From: Thalassotalea mangrovi
Lineage (GTDB): Bacteria; Pseudomonadota; Gammaproteobacteria; Enterobacterales; Alteromonadaceae
DNA: 64,000 nucleotides
Assembly: GCF_005116735.1 (NCBI RefSeq)
Contig: NZ_SWDB01000032.1
Span: forward strand, 24,559 to 88,558
Reading direction: 5' to 3'
Part shown: piece by piece, positions 1 through 11,473 of the stretch
Position numbering within the stretch: position 1 is the stretch's first letter
Layout of the letters: every line of letters begins with the position of its first letter
Notes under the pieces: generated by a model
The model's input: the letters and a program-made list of their open reading frames with translations, nothing else
Databases searched by the model: none
What the model was told of the DNA's origin: nothing
Position numbers and translations under genes: made by a program

Positions 1-178
1 CGGCGATGTTGTTGATATTCACGCGCTTAAAGACGCAGGCATTATCACTCGTAACATTGAATCTGCAAAGATCATGTTGTCTGGTGAAATCAACCGTAAG
101 ATTACGGTTCGTGGCCTGGCAGTAACAAAAGGTGCACGTGCAGCAATTGAAGCTGCCGGTGGTACAATAGAGGAATAG
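1..178 (+). CDS. rplO: 50S ribosomal protein L15 (C-terminal part)
   Basis: The window opens inside this gene. The frame starting at base 2 reads 58 residues to a TAG at 176-178, including [11 protein letters not shown] and ending in AAGGTIEE, the typical L15 tail. L15 is a late-assembling large-subunit protein. It stands 7 bases upstream of secY, as in the spc operon of enterobacteria. The start lies outside the window. Confidence 0.95.
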   Translation, partial: GDVVDIHALKDAGIITRNIESAKIMLSGEINRKITVRGLAVTKGARAAIEAAGGTIEE

Positions 179-185
179 TACACTT

Positions 186-1511
186 ATGGCTACACCAGGA
201 ATGGATAGTAAGGCTCAAGGCGGTTTGTCTGAGCTGAAACAAAGATTATTGTTTGTACTCGGAGCGATTATCGTTTTCCGTTTAGGATCATTTGTACCAA
301 TCCCTGGTATTGACGCCGCTGTACTTGCTCAGTTGTTTGAACAACAAAAGGGCACCATCGCAGAAATGTTTAACATGTTCTCCGGTGGTGCACTTGAGCG
401 GGCCTCTGTACTGGCTCTAGGTATTATGCCGTACATTTCAGCTTCGATTATCATGCAGATCAGCACACACATTGTGCCGAGCATGCAAGAGTTAAAGAAA
501 GAAGGTGAAGCTGGACGTCGTAAGATCAGTCAGTACACCCGTTACGGCACTTTGCTACTGGCAACGGTTCAGTCATTTGCAATTGCAAATGGACTTCCGG
601 GTATGATGCCAGGCCTGGTTATTAATCCAGGTCCGGGTTTTATCTTTACTGCGATGGTTTCTTTGGTTACCGGCACCATGTTCTTAATGTGGTTAGGTGA
701 GCAAATTACTGAGCGTGGTATCGGTAATGGTATTTCTATCCTGATTTTCGCTGGTATCGTTGCTGGCTTGCCATCTGCCGTTGGTCAAACAGCGGAAATG
801 GCGCGTCAAGGTGATTTGCACCTGTTAGCATTACTGATTATTGGAGCAGTTGTCTTCCTGGTAACTTTCTTTGTGGTATTCGTCGAGCGCGGCCAACGTC
901 GCATCGTTGTGAACTATGCCAAGCGCCAACAAGGCCGTAAGGTATTCGCAGCGCAAAGCACGCATTTACCATTGAAAGTTAACATGGCAGGTGTAATTCC
1001 TCCTATTTTCGCCTCTAGTATCATTCTGTTCCCTGGCACAATTGCCAGCTGGTTTGGACAGGGCGAAGGTGGTATGGCTGATATTCTGCAAGAAGTATCT
1101 CTTGCGATGTCTCCAGGCCAGCCACTGTATGTAATGCTTTATGCAGCAGCAATAATCTTTTTCTGCTTTTTCTACACGGCATTGGTTTTCAATCCGCGTG
1201 AAACGGCAGATAACTTGAAGAAGTCTGGTGCGTTTATCCCGGGTATTCGTCCTGGTGAGCAAACCTCCAGATATATTGATAAAGTAATGACTCGCCTGAC
1301 TCTGGCAGGTGCTTTATACATTACTATTATTTGTTTGGTTCCTGAGTTTATGATGATGTTTTGGAACGTTCAGTTCTATTTCGGCGGTACATCACTATTG
1401 ATTATCGTTGTCGTTATCATGGATTTCATGGCACAAGTACAGACTCATTTGATGTCACATCAATATGACAATGTGCTGAAAAAAGCAAACCTAAAAGGCT
1501 ACGGCCGATAG
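186..1511 (+). CDS. secY: Preprotein translocase subunit SecY
   Basis: Central channel of the Sec translocon in the inner membrane; with SecE and SecG it passes unfolded preproteins driven by SecA or the ribosome. The 441 residues match the usual length of about 440. The N terminus [16 protein letters not shown], ten predicted hydrophobic segments, the early glycine-rich FVPIPGID stretch leading to the plug, and the cytosolic loop with GIRPGEQT near residue 357 are all family signatures. It follows rplO by 7 bases and precedes rpmJ by 15, the standard end of the spc operon, so it is co-transcribed with ribosomal proteins. Confidence 0.98.
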   Translation: MATPGMDSKAQGGLSELKQRLLFVLGAIIVFRLGSFVPIPGIDAAVLAQLFEQQKGTIAEMFNMFSGGALERASVLALGIMPYISASIIMQISTHIVPSMQELKKEGEAGRRKISQYTRYGTLLLATVQSFAIANGLPGMMPGLVINPGPGFIFTAMVSLVTGTMFLMWLGEQITERGIGNGISILIFAGIVAGLPSAVGQTAEMARQGDLHLLALLIIGAVVFLVTFFVVFVERGQRRIVVNYAKRQQGRKVFAAQSTHLPLKVNMAGVIPPIFASSIILFPGTIASWFGQGEGGMADILQEVSLAMSPGQPLYVMLYAAAIIFFCFFYTALVFNPRETADNLKKSGAFIPGIRPGEQTSRYIDKVMTRLTLAGALYITIICLVPEFMMMFWNVQFYFGGTSLLIIVVVIMDFMAQVQTHLMSHQYDNVLKKANLKGYGR

Positions 1512-1526
1512 GTAACGGAGTATAAG

Positions 1527-1640
1527 ATGAAAGTTCGTGCATCCGTGAAAAAGATTTGTCGTAACTGTAAAGTTGTTAAGCGTGCTGGTGTAGTACGTGT
1601 AATTTGCAGTGAGCCAAAGCACAAGCAAAGGCAGGGCTAA
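1527..1640 (+). CDS. rpmJ: 50S ribosomal protein L36
   Basis: A 37-residue protein ([15 protein letters not shown]...), the full length for L36. Cysteines 11, 14 and 27 and histidine 32 form the C+ type zinc ribbon, so this is the zinc-containing form. It sits 15 bases after secY with GGAG as ribosome-binding site, the last gene of the spc operon. A stem-loop follows at 1647-1679. Confidence 0.97.
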   Translation: MKVRASVKKICRNCKVVKRAGVVRVICSEPKHKQRQG

Positions 1641-1646
1641 TCTTGG

Positions 1647-1679
1647 AAAGTGTCATTAATTGTTAATTGGTGACACTTT
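1647..1679 (+). terminator. Stem-loop at the end of the spc operon
   Basis: Arms AAAGTGTCA (1647-1655) and TGACACTTT (1671-1679) pair perfectly over 9 bp around a 15-base AT-rich loop, just after the rpmJ stop. The T run is short, so it may be a weak terminator or attenuator with read-through into the alpha operon. Confidence 0.55.
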
Positions 1680-1696
1680 AATTTGCAAAAATAATG

Positions 1697-1729
1697 CTGG
1701 TTGAGTATCCTAACGGGCTTTTCAACCGG
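1697..1729 (+). promoter_or_regulatory. Leader hairpin of the alpha operon, possible S4 target
   Basis: Bases 1697-1704 and 1722-1729 (CTGGTTGA / TCAACCGG) form an 8-bp stem with one G-U pair in the leader between rpmJ and rpsM. In E. coli ribosomal protein S4 represses the alpha operon through a leader pseudoknot at this position. That the present hairpin does the same is inferred from place, not from sequence match. Confidence 0.35.
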
Positions 1730-1761
1730 TTTCTTTTAACCTTAATATAGGAGATGTGTTA

Positions 1762-2118
1762 GTGGCCCGTATCGCTGGCATTAACATCCCTGATCGTAAA
1801 CATGCAGTAATCGCTATTACTGCGATTTACGGTATCGGTGCAACTCGTGCAAAAGAAATTTGTGCGAACGCTGGTATCGCAGAATCTACCAAGATCAGTG
1901 AATTAGACGAAGCACAAATTGATTTGCTTCGTGCAGAAGTGGCGAAATTTACCGTAGAAGGTGACTTACGTCGTGAAGTTTCAATGAACATCAAGCGTCT
2001 GATGGACCTTGGCTGTTTCCGTGGTTTACGCCATCGTCGCAGTCTACCTCTACGTGGTCAACGCACTAAGACTAATGCGCGCACCCGTAAAGGTCCTCGT
2101 AAGCCGATTAAAAAGTAA
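1762..2118 (+). CDS. rpsM: 30S ribosomal protein S13
   Basis: S13 sits in the head of the small subunit and contacts the P-site tRNA and L5. Starting at GTG 1762 gives [13 protein letters not shown] and 118 residues, exactly the common length; the TAGGAG ribosome-binding site at 1748-1753 fits this start better than the in-frame GTG at 1756, which would add two residues. The basic C terminus [15 protein letters not shown] is typical. First gene of the alpha operon rpsM-rpsK-rpsD-rpoA-rplQ. Confidence 0.97.
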   Translation: MARIAGINIPDRKHAVIAITAIYGIGATRAKEICANAGIAESTKISELDEAQIDLLRAEVAKFTVEGDLRREVSMNIKRLMDLGCFRGLRHRRSLPLRGQRTKTNARTRKGPRKPIKK

Positions 2119-2132
2119 CGAGGTAATTAGAC

Positions 2133-2522
2133 ATGGCTAAAACACCAACTCGCGCTCGTAAGCGCGTTAAAAAGCAAGTTGCTGATGGCATGGCGCATAT
2201 CCATGCATCTTTCAACAACACAATCGTAACTCTGACAGACCGTCAAGGTAATGCATTGTCTTGGGCGACTGCAGGTGGTTCTGGTTTCCGTGGTTCACGT
2301 AAATCAACTCCATTTGCTGCTCAGGTAGCTGCAGACCGTGCTGGTAAAGCTGCTCAAGAGTTTGGTTTGAAGAATATTGAAGTGTTCGTTAAGGGCCCGG
2401 GGCCAGGACGTGAGTCTGCAATCCGTGCTTTAAATGCTGCTGGTTTTAAAATCACCAACATTACTGACGTGACACCTATTCCTCATAATGGTTGTCGTCC
2501 TCCTAAAAAGCGTCGCGTATAA
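2133..2522 (+). CDS. rpsK: 30S ribosomal protein S11
   Basis: S11 lies on the platform of the small subunit near the E site and the Shine-Dalgarno helix. The 129 residues match the family length; [29 protein letters not shown] and the C-terminal [17 protein letters not shown] are signature stretches. It follows rpsM by 14 bases with a clear GAGG ribosome-binding site and precedes rpsD by 27 bases within the alpha operon. Confidence 0.98.
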   Translation: MAKTPTRARKRVKKQVADGMAHIHASFNNTIVTLTDRQGNALSWATAGGSGFRGSRKSTPFAAQVAADRAGKAAQEFGLKNIEVFVKGPGPGRESAIRALNAAGFKITNITDVTPIPHNGCRPPKKRRV

Positions 2523-2549
2523 CGCTATTAGGATAGTTGGAGAAAGAAC

Positions 2550-3170
2550 ATGGCAAGATATTTAGGTCCTAAGCTAAAACTTAGCCGCCGCGAAGGAACA
2601 GACTTGTTCCTGAAAAGTGGTGTTAGGGCAATTGATACGAAATGTAAAATCGAAACTATTCCAGGTCAGCACGGCGCGCGTCGCGGTCGTCTTTCTGACT
2701 ATGGTGTACAGCTTCGTGAGAAGCAGAAAGTTCGTCGTATTTACGGTGTGCTGGAGAAGCAATTCCGTAACTACTACAAAGAAGCTGCTCGTCTAAAAGG
2801 TAATACAGGTGAAAACCTGTTACAACTTTTAGAGAAGCGTCTAGACAACGTTGTCTACCGTATGGGTTATGCATCTACTCGTGCAGAAGCTCGTCAGCTT
2901 GTTAGCCACAAGGCTATCGTTGTAAACGGTAAAGTTGTTAATATTCCATCTTTCGCTGTTAAACCAGAAGATGTTGTATCTGTACGTGAAAAGTCTAAAA
3001 CTCAGGCGCGTATCATCGCTGCTTTAGAATTAGCTGATCAACGTGAGAAACCAGTCTGGGTTGAAGTTGATAACAAGAAAATGGAAGGTGTATTTAAGCG
3101 TATACCTGATCGTTCTGACTTATCAGCAGAGATTAATGAACAGTTGATTGTCGAGCTTTACTCGAAATAA
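2550..3170 (+). CDS. rpsD: 30S ribosomal protein S4
   Basis: S4 binds 16S rRNA first during assembly of the 30S body, and in many proteobacteria it represses the alpha operon at translation. The protein has 206 residues, as in E. coli. The N terminus [20 protein letters not shown] is characteristic; the S4 RNA-binding domain spans about residues 95-158 ([20 protein letters not shown]). The N-terminal part has only one cysteine (CKIE), so no zinc finger is expected, as in other gammaproteobacterial S4 proteins. Confidence 0.98.
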   Translation: MARYLGPKLKLSRREGTDLFLKSGVRAIDTKCKIETIPGQHGARRGRLSDYGVQLREKQKVRRIYGVLEKQFRNYYKEAARLKGNTGENLLQLLEKRLDNVVYRMGYASTRAEARQLVSHKAIVVNGKVVNIPSFAVKPEDVVSVREKSKTQARIIAALELADQREKPVWVEVDNKKMEGVFKRIPDRSDLSAEINEQLIVELYSK

Positions 3171-3195
3171 AGCTGAACTTTAAGAGAGGACAATA

Positions 3196-4185
3196 ATGCA
3201 GGGTTCTGTAACCGAATTCCTTAAGCCGAAGTTAGTGGGTATCGAAAATGTTAGCCCTACTCGTGCCAAGGTAACTTTAGAGCCACTTGAACGTGGTTTT
3301 GGTCACACTTTAGGTAACGCGTTACGCCGCATCTTACTTTCGTCAATGCCAGGATGTGCAGTGACTGAAGTTGAAATTGACGGTGTATTGCACGAATACA
3401 GCAGCAAAGAAGGTGTTCAAGAGGACATCATCGAAATCCTGCTGAACCTTAAAGGCCTGGCCGTTGGTTTAGAAGGCAAAACTGAAGCAGTTTTAACTTT
3501 AACTAAGTCAGGTCAGGGCCCTGTACTGGCCGCTGATATTCAGCATGATGGCGATGTTACTATCGCTAATCCTGAACATGTTATCTGTCATCTGACAGGT
3601 GACGGCGAAATCAGTATGCGTATTAAAGTAGAAATGGGTCGCGGTTATGTACCTGCTTCTGCTCGTCGCAATGCCGAAGAAGAAGATCGCGCAATTGGCC
3701 GTTTGCTGGTTGACGCTTCTTTTAGTCCTGTTGAAAGAATTGCTTATGATGTTGACTCGGCTCGTGTTGAGCAACGTACAGACTTAGACAAGTTAGTTAT
3801 CGATATGGAAACTAACGGTACACTGGATCCAGAAGAAGCGATTCGTCGCGCTTCTACCATCCTAGCTGAACAGCTGGATGCGTTCGTTGATCTACGTGAC
3901 GTTAAAGAAGAAGAAGTTAAAGAAGAGAAACCAGCTTTCGATCCAATCCTTCTTCGTCCGGTTGATGATTTAGAACTGACTGTACGTTCAGCCAACTGTT
4001 TAAAAGCAGAAGCGATTCAGTACATTGGTGATTTGGTCCAGCGTGCAGAAGTCGAGCTTCTTAAGACCCCTAACCTGGGTAAGAAGTCTCTGACTGAAAT
4101 TAAAGACGTATTAGCGTCTCGTGGTCTATCTTTAGGTATGCGCCTAGAGAACTGGCCACCAGAAAGCATTGCTGATAACGACTAA
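3196..4185 (+). CDS. rpoA: RNA polymerase subunit alpha
   Basis: Alpha dimerises to seed RNA polymerase assembly and its C-terminal domain binds UP elements and activators. The protein has 329 residues, as in E. coli. The N-terminal domain (about 1-235) includes [20 protein letters not shown]; an acidic linker with EEEVKEEKP follows, then the C-terminal domain (about 250-329) with the helix-hairpin-helix [18 protein letters not shown]. It lies between rpsD (25 bases) and rplQ (42 bases) in the alpha operon. Confidence 0.98.
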   Translation: MQGSVTEFLKPKLVGIENVSPTRAKVTLEPLERGFGHTLGNALRRILLSSMPGCAVTEVEIDGVLHEYSSKEGVQEDIIEILLNLKGLAVGLEGKTEAVLTLTKSGQGPVLAADIQHDGDVTIANPEHVICHLTGDGEISMRIKVEMGRGYVPASARRNAEEEDRAIGRLLVDASFSPVERIAYDVDSARVEQRTDLDKLVIDMETNGTLDPEEAIRRASTILAEQLDAFVDLRDVKEEEVKEEKPAFDPILLRPVDDLELTVRSANCLKAEAIQYIGDLVQRAEVELLKTPNLGKKSLTEIKDVLASRGLSLGMRLENWPPESIADND

Positions 4186-4227
4186 GTCGATCATCGTTTT
4201 AATAGTTTAAGAGATAAGGATTAACTT

Positions 4228-4635
4228 ATGCGCCATCGTAAAAGCGGTCGCCAGTTAAACCGTAATAGCAGTCATCGCCAGGCGATGTTCCGCAATATGG
4301 CTAGCTCTTTAGTTAAGCACGGCGTTATCAAGACAACTGTGCCTAAAGCTAAAGAATTGCGTCGCGTTATTGAGCCACTAATCACTTTGGCCAAGAACGA
4401 CAGTGTAGCAAACCGCCGTTTGGCTTTTGCCCGCACTCGCGACCAGGAAGTAGTAGGTATTTTATTCAGCGAACTTGGTCCTCGTTACCAAGAGCGTCCA
4501 GGTGGTTATACTCGCATTCTTAAATGCGGTTACCGTACTGGTGATAAAGCGCCTATGGCTTACGTTGAACTTGTAGATCGTCCAGCAGTTGAAGAAACTG
4601 TTGAAGAGACTCAAGAAGTTTCAGCTGAAGCATAA
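4228..4635 (+). CDS. rplQ: 50S ribosomal protein L17
   Basis: L17 lies near the exit of the peptide tunnel. The N terminus [17 protein letters not shown] and the central [14 protein letters not shown] identify it. At 135 residues it is slightly longer than the E. coli protein (127) because of an acidic tail rich in Glu and Val ([14 protein letters not shown]). It ends the alpha operon and is followed directly by a strong terminator. Confidence 0.97.
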   Translation: MRHRKSGRQLNRNSSHRQAMFRNMASSLVKHGVIKTTVPKAKELRRVIEPLITLAKNDSVANRRLAFARTRDQEVVGILFSELGPRYQERPGGYTRILKCGYRTGDKAPMAYVELVDRPAVEETVEETQEVSAEA

Positions 4636-4653
4636 TCGAATTTATTCGAATCG

Positions 4654-4683
4654 AAAAAGGAGCCAATAGGCTCCTTTTTTATT
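4654..4683 (+). terminator. Rho-independent terminator of the alpha operon
   Basis: An AAAAAGGAGCC arm and a GGCTCCTTTTTT arm surround an AATA loop, followed by further T residues. It begins 18 bases after the rplQ stop. Confidence 0.92.
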
Positions 4684-4733
4684 ATATGGACATATGTATG
4701 CCCGGATAGCTTTGCAGGTGCCTATAGGGATAT

Positions 4734-5103
4734 AGGTATATCAATTATGTATGGAACAAATAATCGATTCGCGGTACGGGTATTTTGCACATGGATGTGT
4801 TTCGTCGAGATATTACCATCCATGATATCTCGACATTCAATACGTCCATGTATATTTCCTCCCGAACCATGGATGGTTGCCTGCTTGGACGCAGGTATAT
4901 CGATTATGTATGGAACAAATAATCGATTCGCGGTACGGGTATTTTGAAAGGGAAATACTTCGTCGAGATATTGCCATCCATGATATCTCGACATTCCATA
5001 AATCCCTTTATATCGTAGAGATATAGTCATCCATGATATCTCGACATTCCATAAATCCCTTTATATCGTCGCAATATTACTTTCCTGACATTCCATAAAC
5101 CCC
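4734..5103. repeat. Compound non-coding repeat between rplQ and prkB
   Basis: The intergenic stretch 4684-5207 holds two repeat families and no believable gene. Unit A (54 bp) occurs at 4734-4787 and 4893-4946 with one difference. Unit B (53 bp) occurs at 4802-4854, 4960-5012 and 5013-5065, with a decayed partial copy at 5066-5103. The A-B pair is therefore duplicated about 159 bp apart, and the second B is expanded in tandem. Each of the first two B units contains TCGAGATAT and ATATCTCGA arms around 11 bases, so it can fold as a hairpin; the third keeps a 7-bp stem. The open frames across it only reflect the repeats. Confidence 0.85.
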
Positions 5104-5207
5104 CATTTCTTCGCTCTCGTGCAACAAGCTCTTTGCCGCAAAACTTGCACTTTCATCATCAACTGCAGTATAACTGATCTAATTTAAGTGATTGATAACC
5201 CCCATTT

Positions 5208-6107
5208 ATGTCGTTACGTAATCCGATTATCGCGGTTACTGGTTCATCGGGAGCCGGTACGTCTACAACTTCAGAAGCGTTTGATCATATCTTTCGCTCC
5301 CTCGAGATCCGGGCCACAGTGGTTGAGGGGGACAGTTTTCATCGTTATACCCGTCCTGAAATGGACCTGCTAAAACGCAAAGCCACCGAAGAAGGCAAAA
5401 TGTTCAGTTATTTTGGCGAACAGGCGAATGACTTTAAGGCGCTGGAAAAATTGTTTGCGGATTTTGGCGAGAAAGGTGAAGGCAGAATGCGACGTTACCT
5501 GCATACGTTTGACGAAGCAGTGCCGTACAATCAAATGCCGGGCACTTTTACCCCCTGGCAGACGCTGGGCAAGGATTCGGATTTACTCTTCTATGAGGGC
5601 CTGCACGGTGGCGTTATGACTGATGATGCTGATGTGGGCAGACACGTAGATTTACTGATAGGTATGGTGCCTATTGTAAACCTCGAGTGGATTCAGAAAA
5701 TATTTCGCGATACCAATCAAAGAGGGCACTCCAAAGATGCGGTGCGCGATAGCATCGTACGCAGTATGGATGATTATTTTAAATACATAACGCCGCAGTT
5801 TTCCCGTACTCATATTAACTTTCAGCGGGTGCCGACCGTAGATACCTCAAATCCATTTAGTGCTAAGGCTATTCCTTCGCAAGACGAAAGCTTTGTGGTG
5901 ATTCGTTTTCGCGACCCCAGGAATGTCGATTTTCCGTTTTATCTGCGAATGATTGATGGCTCGTTTATGTCACGGGTTAGCACGTTAGTAGTGCCAGGGG
6001 GGAAAATGGGCCTGGCAATGGAGCTGATATTAAAGCCTTTGATCGAAGAAATCATGGAGAAACGTCAGGCGGCAGGGCAGCAAATTGACTGGACTCGCGA
6101 TCAGTAA
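5208..6107 (+). CDS. prkB: PrkB-type phosphoribulokinase family protein
   Basis: A 299-residue P-loop kinase of the phosphoribulokinase/uridine kinase family, matching proteobacterial PrkB (about 290 residues; physiological substrate not established). The P-loop GSSGAGTS is at residues 12-19; where most Walker A loops have lysine there is threonine, as in E. coli PrkB. DSFHRY (near residue 42), FYEGLHGG and LIGMVPIVNLEWIQKI are further family stretches. No RuBisCO or other Calvin-cycle gene is in the window, so a carbon-fixation role should not be assumed. The start has no clear ribosome-binding site but matches the family N terminus. It is followed by a bidirectional terminator and faces yhfA. 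Confidence 0.9.
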   Translation: MSLRNPIIAVTGSSGAGTSTTSEAFDHIFRSLEIRATVVEGDSFHRYTRPEMDLLKRKATEEGKMFSYFGEQANDFKALEKLFADFGEKGEGRMRRYLHTFDEAVPYNQMPGTFTPWQTLGKDSDLLFYEGLHGGVMTDDADVGRHVDLLIGMVPIVNLEWIQKIFRDTNQRGHSKDAVRDSIVRSMDDYFKYITPQFSRTHINFQRVPTVDTSNPFSAKAIPSQDESFVVIRFRDPRNVDFPFYLRMIDGSFMSRVSTLVVPGGKMGLAMELILKPLIEEIMEKRQAAGQQIDWTRDQ

Positions 6108-6132
6108 ACTGATTATTGTCTTTAGATATTGC

Positions 6133-6160
6133 AAAAAAGCCGGTATTAAGCCGGCTTTTT
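6133..6160. terminator. Bidirectional terminator between prkB and yhfA
   Basis: AAAAAGCCGG and CCGGCTTTTT arms form a perfect 10-bp stem with a 7-base loop. It has an A run on one side and a T run on the other, so it can serve both converging genes. It overlaps the last codons of the minus-strand gene. Confidence 0.88.
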
Positions 6161-6553
6161 AATTTCAAAGTCGTGGGTAATACTAACGCCTTTGTTAAGC
6201 ATTAATGCCACAGAGCAGTATTTGTCGGCCGATAAAGCCACAGCTCGTTCAACGTGTTTTTCGCTGACATCATTACCGGTGATCACAAAGTGCAGATGAA
6301 TATCGCTAAACAGACGTGGTACGGTATCGACCCGTGTACCATCTAACTCGACAACGCAATCCTGCACATCCTGGCGCGCTTTCTGAAGAATACTCACTAC
6401 ATCGACAGACGAACAACCGCCTAAGGAAAGTAAAACATTTTCCATTGGGCTTGGACCTAATTTTCCAGCGTTGGCATCCATAACTACGGTGTGGCCGCTC
6501 TCCGAAATGCCCATGAACATCTCTTCGCCAACCCATTTCACTTGTGCTTTCAT
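6146..6553 (-). CDS. yhfA: OsmC family protein, YhfA type
   Basis: A 135-residue OsmC/Ohr-fold protein. The two conserved cysteines of this fold are present at 47 (LGGCSSVDVV) and 113 (DKYCSVA); in OsmC and Ohr such a pair reduces organic hydroperoxides, but the substrate of the YhfA branch is not settled. Length and the N terminus MKAQVKWV agree with E. coli YhfA (134 residues). AGGAG stands just upstream of the start. It converges on prkB; in E. coli yhfA also lies close to prkB, so the pairing looks conserved. Confidence 0.88.
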   Translation of the reverse strand: MKAQVKWVGEEMFMGISESGHTVVMDANAGKLGPSPMENVLLSLGGCSSVDVVSILQKARQDVQDCVVELDGTRVDTVPRLFSDIHLHFVITGNDVSEKHVERAVALSADKYCSVALMLNKGVSITHDFEIKKPA

Positions 6554-6604
6554 AATACTCCTTAATTATTTTTAACGGACGAATGTTAGCAGAATAAGAA
6601 AACA

Positions 6605-6628
6605 AAAGCCCGCAACAAAGCGGGCTTT
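6605..6628 (-). terminator. Terminator of the ast operon
   Basis: AAAGCCCGC and GCGGGCTTT arms around a 6-base loop, with a T-rich run on the minus strand immediately after. It starts 18 bases beyond the stop of the DUF1338 gene. Confidence 0.88.
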
Positions 6629-6645
6629 GAGCTATTCAGAATTGG

Positions 6646-7443
6646 TTAATCCTGATTGGTGCTTTCAAAGATTTTGTCAGCCGATGCGGCGACAAATCCT
6701 GTGTAGATATTGCCACAATCCATTGGATAACGTTTGGCAAACTCGTAAAAGCAACTGGGGATTTCTGCCGTGCGATCACTAAAGACAACAGGATGAACAT
6801 CCGCCATGGTGGAAGATTGCTCAAGCTTAACGTCCGGGCTACCTTTCACTTCACCACCTGAGCTGTTGAGGCGGAAGCCACCATCCCTGACGATATCATT
6901 AACCTGGTTAATACAGTCAATGCCCTCGAGGTGGTTAATGCTTACTGTGAAATGGTTGGCACGGTAACCCCAGGCTGCCAACCAGGCCGCATATTCACTT
7001 TCTTTAAGTAAGGTCAGGTATTCATCGTAGCTAATCTGCCAATGAGTACCTGAATACAGGAAGTTTTCGGCTTGGGTCGCCTGCGCATCCATTTGCTCGA
7101 CAATCTTGTGAATAATCGCCTGCACGTCGCTACTCATTTTCTCTACCAGCAGTTCACTGATAAAGACTTTAGGTAACGTCGGATCAGCATGTTCATAATG
7201 ACGGGCATAGAGCTTTTTCGCTTCAAAGTGATATTCACCTTTAGCTTGATAGCCTAACGCCAGTAACGGCGCCGCCAGTTTATCGATGCCAACTTTTTCC
7301 AGGTTGAACGTACGATATGCCACATGATCATTGATAAGCTCTTCACCGGCACCCAGTAATTCATGTACACGAATTGCAGAGGGTGTTACCGACAGGTAAT
7401 TTTTCCAGATGTTTTCAAATAATTCTGTTACTGCCAAAGTCAT
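6646..7443 (-). CDS. DUF1338 (2-oxoadipate dioxygenase/decarboxylase-like) protein
   Basis: A 265-residue member of the DUF1338 family, whose better-studied relative HglS converts 2-oxoadipate to D-2-hydroxyglutarate in lysine breakdown using a metal held by two His and one Glu. Candidate ligands are visible in INDHVAYRTF (about residue 39), VSINHLEG (about residue 168) and ScFYEFAKRYP (about residue 238). It is shorter than HglS. It lies 34 bases after astD on the same strand and ends at a terminator, so it is the last gene of the ast operon. A role on a 2-oxo acid linked to arginine or lysine catabolism is inferred from this position only. Confidence 0.82.
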   Translation of the reverse strand: MTLAVTELFENIWKNYLSVTPSAIRVHELLGAGEELINDHVAYRTFNLEKVGIDKLAAPLLALGYQAKGEYHFEAKKLYARHYEHADPTLPKVFISELLVEKMSSDVQAIIHKIVEQMDAQATQAENFLYSGTHWQISYDEYLTLLKESEYAAWLAAWGYRANHFTVSINHLEGIDCINQVNDIVRDGGFRLNSSGGEVKGSPDVKLEQSSTMADVHPVVFSDRTAEIPSCFYEFAKRYPMDCGNIYTGFVAASADKIFESTNQD

Positions 7444-7477
7444 TTTATTCCCCTAAAAAGTAACCAGGTATAGTCAA

Positions 7478-8956
<1,479 letters not shown>

Positions 8957-9973
8957 TTAATTTTGCGATACTCTTACCCAGTCACCTTCACTGACCAATA
9001 TCGCGTCAGCAGCCTTTCTGTCGATGATGGCAATATCCTGCTCTTCATCGATATCAATGGGCATTTGAACCGCCCTGAATTCAGCGACCTGAGTATTACA
9101 AATAATGTATTTTCTGGTGTTTTTTACCGAACCAAATTTCACTTTGAGTCGTCTTGAATTTCTCACCGTTTTGATACTGTTTAGCTCGGCTTCCACCGTT
9201 GGACCGGCGTCAAAAATATCAACATAGCCGCGATTAACAAAGCCTTCGCTTTCCAGTAATCGCAATGCTGGCACGGTTTTATCGTGCACTTTGCCAATGA
9301 CTTCCTGAGCTTGTTTAGACAATAAGCTCACATAGATAGGATACTTGGGCATTAGCTCGGCGATAAAGGCCTTGTTACCAATACCTGACAAATAATCCGC
9401 GGTAGGAAAGTCCATCGAGAAAAAGTGCTCTTCCAGCCACTGCCAGAATGGCGAACGACCATTGGCATCCGAAACACCACGCATTTCAGCAATTACGGTG
9501 TTATTAAATCGCTCCGGATGTTCCGCCATAAACAGGAAACGGAACTTGGAAAGAAACCGGCCATTATTGTTCACTCGATATGGCGCTTTCAGAAATAAGG
9601 TACAAATTTCGGTGGCGCCGGTGTAGTCATTATTGAGTGACAAAATATCGACGTTGTTATAAATATTCAGCTCTCTGGATGAATGAACCACTTTTCCCAG
9701 GTGATAGTGATAAAACGCATCATCCAGGCCCACCGCAGCTTCAATACCGCTGGTGCCGACCACTTCGCCGGTTTCGGTATTTTCCATCACAAACAGATAC
9801 CCTTCATTACCGGCCTGTAATGGCGTCGAATGAAACGAATGGGTGGCTCGGTTGATCCGGTTGGTCAGCAATTCTTCGTTCACGGGCAAGGAGGTAAAAC
9901 CATGCCCGGATTCAACGGCTATCTGATGTAAAACTTCATAATCACTGCTACGAATCGGTCGTACGATAATCAT
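8957..9973 (-). CDS. astA: Arginine N-succinyltransferase
   Basis: First step of the AST pathway: transfers succinyl from succinyl-CoA to the alpha-amino group of arginine. The 338 residues form the GNAT-like AstA fold; MIIVRPIRSSDYEVL, SGHGFTSLP and DIFDAGPTVEAEL are typical. There is one gene, not the split alpha/beta pair (aruF/aruG) of pseudomonads. It lies 26 bases after astC and 9 before astD. Confidence 0.96.
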   Translation of the reverse strand: MIIVRPIRSSDYEVLHQIAVESGHGFTSLPVNEELLTNRINRATHSFHSTPLQAGNEGYLFVMENTETGEVVGTSGIEAAVGLDDAFYHYHLGKVVHSSRELNIYNNVDILSLNNDYTGATEICTLFLKAPYRVNNNGRFLSKFRFLFMAEHPERFNNTVIAEMRGVSDANGRSPFWQWLEEHFFSMDFPTADYLSGIGNKAFIAELMPKYPIYVSLLSKQAQEVIGKVHDKTVPALRLLESEGFVNRGYVDIFDAGPTVEAELNSIKTVRNSRRLKVKFGSVKNTRKYIICNTQVAEFRAVQMPIDIDEEQDIAIIDRKAADAILVSEGDWVRVSQN

Positions 9974-9999
9974 TTTGTTTCTCTTATTTAAGGGACAGA

Positions 10000-11220
<1,221 letters not shown>

Positions 11221-11375
11221 CTATATCCTCAATAATTCATTCATATTCTTGGGTACGTCTGGAGCTTTGCCAGCCCTGACGTTGCTCCGAAATTGGCCAA
11301 TATTATGCCAGAATCGGCCGGGTTTGTCTTTGGTAAATCTGGTCGCAGGCCAGTAAAAACAATAGCTTCACGGTT

Positions 11376-11442
11376 TTTATTCAACTTAGTTGAATAAATA
11401 TATATTCTAGATAATTTTTATGCAAAGAATATTTTATTCTTT
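11376..11442. promoter_or_regulatory. Cluster of ATTC/GAAT palindromes upstream of astC
   Basis: Three AT-rich inverted repeats lie in 67 bp: TTATTCAAC and GTTGAATAA arms around 3 bases (11377-11397), GAATA and TATTC around 6 bases (11392-11407), and AAAGAAT and ATTCTTT around 5 bases (11424-11442). The half-sites resemble the TGAAT/ATTCA halves of ArgR boxes, which often occur in tandem. ArgR control of ast is known in enterobacteria; here it is an inference. Confidence 0.5.
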
Positions 11443-11473
11443 GGTGGCTGGCTTTGATTTTGACTGGTATTAA

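Noticed and set aside
4722-5030. Open frames of 60-100 codons on both strands between rplQ and prkB
   Set aside because: They follow the repeat units, encode the same peptide twice, and have no ribosome-binding site.
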